Virus record (IMG/VR): IMGVR_UViG_3300035034_002381
Span: 109,507-173,506 of that record
Source of the DNA: a virus
Strand: one strand, 5' to 3'
DNA length: 64,000 nt
This document shows, piece after piece, positions 7,761 through 14,978 of this stretch (its first letter is position 1; each line of letters starts with the position of its first letter). A program made the translations under genes and the position numbers. The notes under the pieces are model-generated. The model was not told the DNA's origin, made no database searches, and was given only the letters and a program-made list of their open reading frames with translations.

Positions 7761-9034
7761 TGCAATACGTCCACGGATATACACAATTTCTTAATGAACA
7801 ATTGATAATGGAAGGTGGCGCTTTTGGTCACCTTCATCATCCATTTGAAGATCATAGTTTAACATTTAATGATTTATCAGAAATGATAGAATTAACTGTA
7901 ACTGGAGCGTTTAATCAAAACAATTTTGTTCAAGAAAAAACTGATGGTCAAAATCTCATGTTTACATGGAAAAATGGCGAAATACGTGGTGCCCGAAGCA
8001 AGAAACATTTAAGAAATCAAGGTGAAAACTCATTATCCAAACAAGAAATAAGTCAAATGTATTCTGGTCGTGGTGAAATTTTTACAGCATTTACAGAAGC
8101 TATTAATGATTTAGAATCAGCAATTAAAAGTCTTTCTTCTAAACAAAAAGATAGAATTTTTTCTGAAGGAAGTAAATTCATGAGTGTAGAAATTATTACA
8201 CCTATGACACAAAACACGGTACCATACGGTTTATCAATGTTAGTCTTCCATGGTACTAATGAATATGATATCGAGGGCAATGTTTTAAATCAATATAAAA
8301 CTGAGGCTAAAATTCTTGCAGGAATGATTAAGCAAATAAACCAAGACGTACAAAATACGTTCTTTATCCGTGGTCCGCAAAATATTAATTTAGAAGCTTT
8401 ACCCAATACTGCTAAAAAGAAAAATTACTATCAAGGTAAGCTACGTAAATTAGTAAATAAATACAATTTGTCTATGTCAGATTCTATACCAGATTATTTG
8501 TATAAAGTATGGCGAGATAAAACTATTGACATTTTATCTAATAAAAATTATACAGAAGAAATAATCGATGGATTAGCTATGCGCTGGGGTAAAAAACAAA
8601 AATCATATTCAATACCTAATATCAAAAAAGATCTTGGTTCAGAATTTTCTGATTGGGTCAAAAACTTTGAAAAGCGTGGCGGAGAGTATGATAAACTCTG
8701 GAAAGAATATATTGCACCTGTCGAAGGTTTATTTTTAGAACTTGGTGCAGATATTTTAACCAATATTGAAAGTTTCTTAACAGCAGATCAAAGAAATGCG
8801 ACTGAAGAAATGCGTCAAGAAATTGAAAGTACAATAGAAAAGATTAGAAATTCTGATGATGTTACAGCTATTGAAAAGTTGGAACATCAATTACAAAGAA
8901 TTGATACAGCAGGTGGACTAAAAAGATTAGTGCCTTCTGAAGGTATTACATTTTTATATAAAGGAAAACTCTATAAATACACAGGACTATTTGCTGCTAT
9001 TAATCAAATAGGTTCACTCATAAGATATAACTAA
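7760..9034 (+). CDS. Ligase-fold (KxDG) nucleotidyltransferase with CTS
   Basis: The 424-residue protein has the nucleotidyl-lysine motif of ATP/NAD-dependent ligases and capping enzymes, K60-T-D-G63 in QEKTDGQNLMF, followed by GEIRGARSKKH. Later elements that may be motif III (MSVEIITP) and motifs IV-V (EGITFLYKGKLYKYTG near the end) are in the right order. The catalytic residue would be Lys60. The N-terminus, MQYVHGYTQFLNE, is CTS-like, and a second possible cut site LIME-G lies five residues later. It may be a nucleic-acid ligase packaged in the head. Substrate is unknown. A Pol-beta-type transferase follows with a TAATG overlap. Confidence 0.6.
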   Translation: MQYVHGYTQFLNEQLIMEGGAFGHLHHPFEDHSLTFNDLSEMIELTVTGAFNQNNFVQEKTDGQNLMFTWKNGEIRGARSKKHLRNQGENSLSKQEISQMYSGRGEIFTAFTEAINDLESAIKSLSSKQKDRIFSEGSKFMSVEIITPMTQNTVPYGLSMLVFHGTNEYDIEGNVLNQYKTEAKILAGMIKQINQDVQNTFFIRGPQNINLEALPNTAKKKNYYQGKLRKLVNKYNLSMSDSIPDYLYKVWRDKTIDILSNKNYTEEIIDGLAMRWGKKQKSYSIPNIKKDLGSEFSDWVKNFEKRGGEYDKLWKEYIAPVEGLFLELGADILTNIESFLTADQRNATEEMRQEIESTIEKIRNSDDVTAIEKLEHQLQRIDTAGGLKRLVPSEGITFLYKGKLYKYTGLFAAINQIGSLIRYN

Positions 9035-9888
9035 TGACAACTGTTGAAAATACGAAAGTTTTAAAAGAATTTACGCAACCTATTCTTAACTCAGATGTTC
9101 CAGAAGTCTTGGGATTTTTGAATAAATATATTTTGCCTGAAATAGGACTATACGGATTAGATGAAGATGCAACAATAATTGGTTCTGCTGGAAAAAAGTT
9201 ATTAAATCAAACCAGCGGTGATATAGATATTGCAATCTTACGAGGTTCCGTTGCTAAACATTTTGATAGGGATGATGTATTAATGGCTATACATGAAAAA
9301 CTTTCATCAATGGGATATAGAACAAATATTCAGAAAGGATTTAGTCAAGTTAACTTTGCTCTTCCAGCACCAAATGGGTTTGTTCAAGTTGATTTAATGA
9401 TCACTGATAATTTGGATTGGGCAAAATTTGTTTTTCATTCTCCAGATTATACTAAATCTGAATCAAATTATAGGGGTGTCTACCGAGGAATGTTATTAAA
9501 TGCTGTTGCATCTGAAATTGTTAAAAAAACAGTCAAAAAATTAGATGGGGAAATTGAGGAATATGAACAATATGTAATACGTTCTACCTTTGGTTTATTT
9601 AAAGTACGTAAAACTCTTTTAGGAAAAAATGGTAAGCTAATCAAGACACCTAAACTTTTAGATAAATATGAGCAACGCATCTCCAATAATCCTATTGATG
9701 CTGTAAAATTACTTTTTGGTAAAGACGTTAGAATCGATGATATAAGTACATTTGAAAAAATGTTGAATGTAATCAAGAGTCAAAAATTCTTATATCCTGG
9801 AAAGGTTGGAATTATCAAAAATAAATTTATGTGGTATCTTGGAAAAACCAATTTAAATATACCATCAGAAATAACTAATATACCATGA
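9034..9888 (+). CDS. Pol-beta-superfamily nucleotidyltransferase
   Basis: The minimal nucleotidyltransferase signature is clear: IIGSAGKKLL at residues 48-57, the metal-binding pair Asp63/Asp65 in SGDIDIAI, and the third acid Asp120 in FVQVDLMI. This fold includes CCA-adding enzymes, poly(A) polymerases and antibiotic transferases. The 284-residue protein has a helical C-terminal half but no RNA-binding domain I recognise. It has no CTS of its own and is translationally coupled to the ligase-fold protein upstream, so the two may act on the same nucleic-acid end (inference). Confidence 0.7.
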   Translation: MTTVENTKVLKEFTQPILNSDVPEVLGFLNKYILPEIGLYGLDEDATIIGSAGKKLLNQTSGDIDIAILRGSVAKHFDRDDVLMAIHEKLSSMGYRTNIQKGFSQVNFALPAPNGFVQVDLMITDNLDWAKFVFHSPDYTKSESNYRGVYRGMLLNAVASEIVKKTVKKLDGEIEEYEQYVIRSTFGLFKVRKTLLGKNGKLIKTPKLLDKYEQRISNNPIDAVKLLFGKDVRIDDISTFEKMLNVIKSQKFLYPGKVGIIKNKFMWYLGKTNLNIPSEITNIP

Positions 9889-10325
9889 AACATATAAAAT
9901 CATATAAAGAAATTCTTAACGAGTCTATTAATTCTCGAGTACGTTCAAAAATTGTTAAGTTACTCAAGACTCAAGGAATTCAGCATAAAGTAGATTATGA
10001 ATATTCTGCTGGACATTTTTTGGTGCCTACTATAGAAGCAGCTGAAGATATTGCTGATGCGATCGGTGATAAATTTCATGTGACTATTTTAGATAGAAAG
10101 GGTAAAGAAGGAAATACACTTGTAATGATAACTGAAGATGTTAATGAGGCTATCGATTATATGGAAATGGATTATAATTCAAGAAAAGAAATTCTTAAAA
10201 AAACCTTTCCAGATCTTATGGAAGATTCAGTAAAAGATTACGCTTTAAAAACATTTAAAGAATTACCGCCAGAAATGCAAAAAGAAATAGCTGAACAATA
10301 TAACGTAATACTAAAAGATCAATGA
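9885..10325 (+). CDS. CTS-bearing protein of unknown function
   Basis: MKHIKSYKEILNES at the start fits the capsid-targeting pattern with a cut after LNE at residue 14. The 132-residue remainder has an alpha/beta region (KVDYEYSAGHFLVPTIEAAE) followed by helices ending EMQKEIAEQYNVILKDQ. ATGA-type overlaps on both sides place it in the same translation unit as the two nucleotidyltransferases that flank it. Confidence 0.6.
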   Translation: MKHIKSYKEILNESINSRVRSKIVKLLKTQGIQHKVDYEYSAGHFLVPTIEAAEDIADAIGDKFHVTILDRKGKEGNTLVMITEDVNEAIDYMEMDYNSRKEILKKTFPDLMEDSVKDYALKTFKELPPEMQKEIAEQYNVILKDQ

Positions 10326-11065
10326 AAAATTTTGTAAGTTTCTCAAACTTTGTTAATGAATCTCAAAAAGATACACAGGGAAATACACCTGTCAATATTT
10401 TGATTGGTAGATTTGATCCCTTCCATATCGGGCATTATTCTGCTGCGAAAGAATTAGTTGATAAAAATGGCTATCCTGTAGTAATTGTTTCTGTTAGAGG
10501 AAAGGGAGATTTTGGAAAGGGTACAACAGTAAGTAAAGAACTTTTTGATAAAATGGTTTCAAAGCTTGTAAAGACTGTGCCATTTATTAACGGACACATA
10601 GAAATAACTAATGTTTCTTTTGATAAACAATTGTTTGTGAATCTTAGACCTAAGTATGAACCTGTACTTTTAGGAGCAGGCGCAGACAGAATCAAAGGAT
10701 ATACTGCGCAAATGAATTCTTTCAGAGACAAAAAGGGCAATGTAATTAATATGCGCCAAGATTTTGATGTAGTTCAAACTTCACGAAAAGCAAGTGGCAC
10801 TGAGGTCCGTGAAATAATTTCTAAAAAAGATAAAAAGAATTTCTTAAGATTAATGCCTAAAGAACTTCATAATTTTTGGGATGAACTGGTCAAAGAACTT
10901 AATGAGACAAAAAGACCATTATCTTACCATATTGATATATATGATAAGGCCATACAAAAATTGGTAGAAAGTAAGAAAAAAGATAACAAAACTATTTCAA
11001 CAATAGAAAGATTAATAGTGGAGAAGACTAAACTAATCCAAAATTATTCTGATCTTATTAAGTAA
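10322..11065 (+). CDS. NMNAT-like nucleotidyltransferase with CTS
   Basis: Residues 27-40, LIGRFDPFHIGHYS, contain the HxGH motif (HIGH, 35-38) of cytidylyl/adenylyltransferases. SRKASGTEVRE, near residue 155, matches the second phosphate-binding motif (SxTxxR) of NMN adenylyltransferases. The family joins NMN and ATP to NAD, or similar pairs. The first residues, MKNFVSFSNFVNES, are a CTS with a cut after VNE at residue 13, so the mature enzyme would begin just ahead of the catalytic fold. A head-packaged NAD-type enzyme would be unusual. Substrate could also be another nucleotide or phosphorylated sugar. Confidence 0.7.
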   Translation: MKNFVSFSNFVNESQKDTQGNTPVNILIGRFDPFHIGHYSAAKELVDKNGYPVVIVSVRGKGDFGKGTTVSKELFDKMVSKLVKTVPFINGHIEITNVSFDKQLFVNLRPKYEPVLLGAGADRIKGYTAQMNSFRDKKGNVINMRQDFDVVQTSRKASGTEVREIISKKDKKNFLRLMPKELHNFWDELVKELNETKRPLSYHIDIYDKAIQKLVESKKKDNKTISTIERLIVEKTKLIQNYSDLIK

Positions 11066-11070
11066 AAGAC

Positions 11071-12852
11071 ATGCCAGGAATAAAGAAATTAGACAGAATT
11101 TATCAATCAGACGGATTGATCGAAGCTAAAAAACATTTAGAAGGTAACATAACGATTACTGAAAAATTGGATGCTCATAGATTTTCGTTTCAAGTAAATG
11201 AAGATAAAAAAGTTTCGTATTATAAGAAAAACGATAATCGTGAGATTTCTAAAATTGATCGGATTATTACTGATTTATATGAGCGAGCAATAGTTCATAT
11301 CGAATCTTTACCTAAGTCTATTCTTAAAAACATTCCTAAAAATACGAGGTTTGGATTTTCATATTTTCCGAATCAGAAACCTCTTAGAATAAAATATTCA
11401 AAAATTCCAGAAAGCAGATTAGTACTAACTGATATATCATCAAGATCTGATGTAGGTAAAGTCCGCAAGGTTTATGAAGATCAAAAATATTTAGATAATT
11501 GGGCAGATATTCTTAAAGTTTCTAAGCCCCCAATAATTTTTCAGGGTGTACTTGAAGAAAATCAAAGAGATCATATTCTTAATCTTGTGAAGGGAACAGA
11601 TTCTACTGTTGCGTTTTTCTCACAACATATCGAGGGAATATTTGAAAAAACATTTTCTGGCAATAACATTATTGAGGCGCTAGTTTTCAAAAATAAAAAT
11701 GGCTTAACTCAATTAAGGGATCCATCATATAAAATTTTTAATGAAGCTGCTCGACCTACAGTTAGTCGGGATTTTTATGACTTGACAATTATACAAATTC
11801 AAGAATTCATGGAGAATTATGAATTCGGTATTTTTCGAGATAATCTTTCAGAAAATGAACGATATATCAATTTAATATCTGATGCATATAACAAATTTAT
11901 TGATGCCGATTTAATCGATGAAAATTTTAATCCTGAGTTTCTTAAACCTAATATTATTGGCACGCATGGTTGTTTAGGACGCAAATTTATCAGAAATAAC
12001 GAAACTCTTCAAAAAATAAATAGATCAGCTTTAAACGAGGAACTATTTAAAGTATTTTTGATTAGTCTACATCGTAAAAAATCTCCTCATGGATTATTGA
12101 ATCAAAGCATAATCAACAGTTTTAATCAGACTATCGAAAAAATTCAAGAAAGTATAAGTGCAAATGATGGCGAGGGTCTTCTTTCGTATCATGAAACTAT
12201 TAAAATTCTCGAGGGTAATAACGTTAAATTAGACGATCAACAACCTAATTATATCAAGGTAGTTTCTTCATTACAAAAATCATTCAATAAAGAAATTAAA
12301 CATAAAGAAATTGAGCCTTTACCTAAAGCTATATGTATTATTGGCAAATTCGATTTTATTACAAAAAAACATATAGATTTAATCGAAGGATTTTCGGCAG
12401 AAAATGTAATCATTGTCAATCTTTCTAAAAAGAAGTTGAAATTATCTAAAGAACTTTTTCAACTTGAGGATCGTGAGGTTGATAAAATACTTAAATCTTT
12501 ACAAGATGAAAACGATAACATTAAAGAAATTGTTAATTGTTCATATTATTCTCTTGAAAAGATTTTTTACAAAGTTAGAAAAGTGGGATATGAACCGATT
12601 AATTTTTATGTAAATGAAAAATCAATTGCTAATTATTCGATTCAATATAATACGATCAAACATATTTTAGGTGATCGTTTAAAAATCTCAAAGGATTTTG
12701 ATATCTCTGGTTTTTCTATTGATGATAAGCGCACTATTTTCAGATCAATTGAAGATGATGATTATGTAAAATTTAAAGAAGTCTCACCTAAAATTCTTAA
12801 GAACTTCTGGGAGATATATAAATCCAGATATAACATTTGGAAAAAAGAATAA
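11071..12852 (+). CDS. Ligase-like plus degenerate nucleotidyltransferase fusion
   Basis: The 593-residue protein seems to join two modules. The N-terminal part has TEKLDAHRFSF (Lys32, Asp34), a variant of the nucleotidyl-lysine motif KxDG, and later EALVFKNKNGLTQLRDPSYK resembling a motif IV-V region. The C-terminal part from about residue 423 (ICIIGKFDFITKKHIDLIEG) looks like an HxGH nucleotidyltransferase with the histidines lost, and ends like its neighbour (KEVSPKILKNFWE against RLMPKELHNFWD). It was probably built by duplication of the flanking genes. The second module may be inactive. No CTS is present. Confidence 0.5.
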   Translation: MPGIKKLDRIYQSDGLIEAKKHLEGNITITEKLDAHRFSFQVNEDKKVSYYKKNDNREISKIDRIITDLYERAIVHIESLPKSILKNIPKNTRFGFSYFPNQKPLRIKYSKIPESRLVLTDISSRSDVGKVRKVYEDQKYLDNWADILKVSKPPIIFQGVLEENQRDHILNLVKGTDSTVAFFSQHIEGIFEKTFSGNNIIEALVFKNKNGLTQLRDPSYKIFNEAARPTVSRDFYDLTIIQIQEFMENYEFGIFRDNLSENERYINLISDAYNKFIDADLIDENFNPEFLKPNIIGTHGCLGRKFIRNNETLQKINRSALNEELFKVFLISLHRKKSPHGLLNQSIINSFNQTIEKIQESISANDGEGLLSYHETIKILEGNNVKLDDQQPNYIKVVSSLQKSFNKEIKHKEIEPLPKAICIIGKFDFITKKHIDLIEGFSAENVIIVNLSKKKLKLSKELFQLEDREVDKILKSLQDENDNIKEIVNCSYYSLEKIFYKVRKVGYEPINFYVNEKSIANYSIQYNTIKHILGDRLKISKDFDISGFSIDDKRTIFRSIEDDDYVKFKEVSPKILKNFWEIYKSRYNIWKKE

Positions 12853-12858
12853 AAAAAC

Positions 12859-13809
12859 ATGAAAAATATTAGATCATTTCGAGAATTTGAAGCTTTAACC
12901 GAAGCTAAGAAATTTTATACTACAAAGGATATTGTAAAAATGGCAAAAAATGCTGGTGATATTGTCATAGATGCCAAATACGCAATTGAGGATTTGGGAG
13001 TAGCTTATGGAAATAAAGTACCATCAACTGAATTGGATAGAGTTTTGACTCAATATGATTTAGAATTAGAAGATTTAAATGAGGGTCGTAAAAAAATCCA
13101 ACTTAAAAGAAAATATGGAGAACGTTCTGCAGTTACCGCCGGTAAGCGTGCACCTGTCAGAGATAGGATATTAGGAAAAATCGCTGAGTCTGAAGAAGGC
13201 AGAATGTCCAGAAGTTCATTACAAGCATTTATCGCATCCACAAACGAAGATTCAGGTAGAAAAACCACTTTTTCATGGGTCCGAAAAAACTCACGATATT
13301 TTAAAACTGTTAAAGAATCTGGTACAACATACTATAAATTAAGTATGTATGGTAAGCGTGCACTAAAGCGCGGAAATCTTAATGAATCTGAATCTTTAAA
13401 TGAAGGACAGTTTTCTTGGTTGACTCAAGATGGTGGGACTCAAATTGGAAGTGAAAGAAAAAATACTATAACCGTTTATATGTTTGATGACAAAGGAAAT
13501 AAATGGGAAGAAAGAAGTTATGAGGGTTATGGAGAATTTGGTGGAAAAGATTATTTTGATCTTTTAGCTGAAATGAATGGTTATTCTCAAGAAGATGCTA
13601 AAAGTAAAAGTCGTAAAATAGGCGAAGATCTTCGCGAAATAGGTATTGATCTAATGTATGATAAAGGTATTAAACCTAAAAATGGTGGTAAGGTATTATT
13701 TCCAGCTTTAGTTTCAAATAAAAATTACAATTGGAAACGACACGATTTTACAAAACAACCCGAATACGATCCTAACCAAGGTTGGTATACTGAAGATTAC
13801 GGTTGGTAA
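12859..13809 (+). CDS. CTS-bearing polyprotein with several prohead-protease sites
   Basis: Starts MKNIRSFREFEALTEA, with a possible cut after LTE at residue 15. Three more sites of the same kind follow: LNE-G after 75, LNE-S after 176 and LNE-G after 182. Cutting there would release pieces of about 60, 101 and 134 residues. The middle piece is strongly basic (GRKKIQLKRKYGERS) and looks like a winged-helix DNA-binding domain ending KLSMYGKRALKRG. The last piece is beta-rich with acidic and aromatic residues. This organisation suggests a precursor of several internal head proteins. Domain calls are my inference. Confidence 0.6.
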   Translation: MKNIRSFREFEALTEAKKFYTTKDIVKMAKNAGDIVIDAKYAIEDLGVAYGNKVPSTELDRVLTQYDLELEDLNEGRKKIQLKRKYGERSAVTAGKRAPVRDRILGKIAESEEGRMSRSSLQAFIASTNEDSGRKTTFSWVRKNSRYFKTVKESGTTYYKLSMYGKRALKRGNLNESESLNEGQFSWLTQDGGTQIGSERKNTITVYMFDDKGNKWEERSYEGYGEFGGKDYFDLLAEMNGYSQEDAKSKSRKIGEDLREIGIDLMYDKGIKPKNGGKVLFPALVSNKNYNWKRHDFTKQPEYDPNQGWYTEDYGW

Positions 13810-13822
13810 AAAAACAAATATT

Positions 13823-14284
13823 ATGAAAAAATTTAATGAAACTGAAGCAAGTCCAGTAAATACTCCAGGTATGGGAAATGTTGTTCCAGGAGAAGTAGGA
13901 TCTGGTGATGATTTTGGTGATGAAGAAGAAGAAGAAAAAGTTCGCCGAAAAAGACTTAAAAATCTTAGAACATTTGAAGAATTTGAAACAGCAGGTATCA
14001 ACGAGGGTAGAACATATGAGGGACGGCCAATAACTCCTTCAATTTATACTACTGCTGATATTAGAAAACCTATCACTAAGAGATCACAGCTTAAAGATGG
14101 CATGAATGTTATGATATTAGACCATGGATTAAACCAATGGATAGCTTATATGAGATATATCGGATTTGAACAATTTATGCATAAATTTAATTCTGCTAGC
14201 CAATATGAAGACATGGTTTTCGATTATTCGACAGAAGAATTAGAAGATGCTATTAAGAATGGCGAGATTCTTATGATGAAATAA
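13823..14284 (+). CDS. Head-targeted protein with an internal CTS
   Basis: The 153-residue protein begins with a Pro/Gly-rich and then very acidic segment (DDFGDEEEEEK). It then has RLKNLRTFEEFETAGINEG at residues 44-62, which is a CTS displaced inward with a cut after INE at 61. The C-terminal part (from GRTYEGRPITPS) is a compact 90-residue domain with ITKRSQLKDGMNVMILDHG, resembling small beta-barrel folds. It is the last gene of the CTS cluster and is followed by a terminator-like hairpin. Confidence 0.55.
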   Translation: MKKFNETEASPVNTPGMGNVVPGEVGSGDDFGDEEEEEKVRRKRLKNLRTFEEFETAGINEGRTYEGRPITPSIYTTADIRKPITKRSQLKDGMNVMILDHGLNQWIAYMRYIGFEQFMHKFNSASQYEDMVFDYSTEELEDAIKNGEILMMK

Positions 14285-14302
14285 TAAATTCAGTTAAAAA
14301 TT

Positions 14303-14342
14303 AAAGGGATAGAGATTAGGTTCTTTATCCCTTTCTATGTTT
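14303..14342 (+). terminator. Terminator-like hairpin ending the CTS cluster
   Basis: AAAGGGATA at 14303-14311 pairs with TATCCCTTT at 14326-14334 around a 14-base loop, followed by a broken T run (CTATGTTT). It lies 19 bases behind the last CTS gene. Confidence 0.5.
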
Positions 14343-14364
14343 AATCTAGTGATCATTAGATTAA
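14341..14364. repeat. Inverted repeat in the intergenic region
   Basis: TTAATCTA at 14341-14348 and TAGATTAA at 14357-14364 around the loop GTGATCAT. It could be a second, weak or two-directional terminator. The rest of 14365-14453 shows nothing further that I can assign. Confidence 0.4.
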
Positions 14365-14453
14365 CTTTCTACTATTAGATAATAATATACCTATCCATTT
14401 TTAAATAATGTCTTAGATTGAATCTATTGACATATTTTGTTATTCATATGTAA

Positions 14454-14479
14454 AACTTTTATCAAAAAATCTAATAAAA
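14454..14479 (+). promoter_or_regulatory. Candidate middle-type promoter for dUTPase-polymerase operon
   Basis: AACTT at 14454-14458, 14 bases, AATAAAA at 14473-14479, 29 bases before the ATG at 14508. It follows the terminator region, as expected for an operon head. Confidence 0.5.
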
Positions 14480-14507
14480 AAATTTAAATCACAAAAAAGT
14501 AAAATTT

Positions 14508-14975
14508 ATGGCAAACACAGATAATGAATGTAAAGATCTAGAGATAAAAGATTTTTACGAACAATCAAAAACACATCTTGCAGATATTATGGAACATCAA
14601 AAGGAGATGCAAGAAAAAACGTATAATATCGATTTTTCCGAGATGACTATTCGAGAAATTATGGATTTCTGGTTAGTTAATATTCATGCATTAAATGATG
14701 AAATTCATGAAATGGTTGATGCTCTTGGTGGAATTAAAGACGGTTCAGGAAACGCTGTTTGGAAATATTGGAAAAAGGACCATTTCCGTTATGCAAACAT
14801 GACTATAAATGATTTATCAGAAAATGATAAGAAGGAACTTTTTATGGAATGGGTAGACGGTCTACATTTTTTCATGAATTTTCCAGCATCAATTGGTCTT
14901 GACGCAAAAACTGCATACAATTATTATTTTGCAAAAGCCGAAGAAAACAAACGCAGACAAAAAGACGGATATTAA
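14508..14975 (+). CDS. Dimeric dUTPase/dCTPase-like pyrophosphatase (gp56 type)
   Basis: Hydrolyses dUTP (in T4 also dCTP), keeping uracil out of DNA and supplying dUMP for dTTP. The 155-residue all-alpha protein has the paired acidic helices of the dimeric dUTPase/MazG-like fold: ALNDEIHEMVDALGG, KYWKKDHFRY, and MEWVDGLHFFMNFPASIG. T4 gp56 has 171 residues. It stands directly before the polymerase gene and near the ribonucleotide reductase genes, which fits a dNTP-pool role. Whether it accepts dCTP cannot be judged, so host-type cytosine in the phage DNA is not decided. Confidence 0.7.
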   Translation: MANTDNECKDLEIKDFYEQSKTHLADIMEHQKEMQEKTYNIDFSEMTIREIMDFWLVNIHALNDEIHEMVDALGGIKDGSGNAVWKYWKKDHFRYANMTINDLSENDKKELFMEWVDGLHFFMNFPASIGLDAKTAYNYYFAKAEENKRRQKDGY

Positions 14976-14978
14976 AAT

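Noticed and set aside
14365-14453. Possible tRNA or small RNA in the intergenic region before the dUTPase gene
   Set aside because: No cloverleaf or T-loop sequence and no conserved stem apart from the listed repeats.
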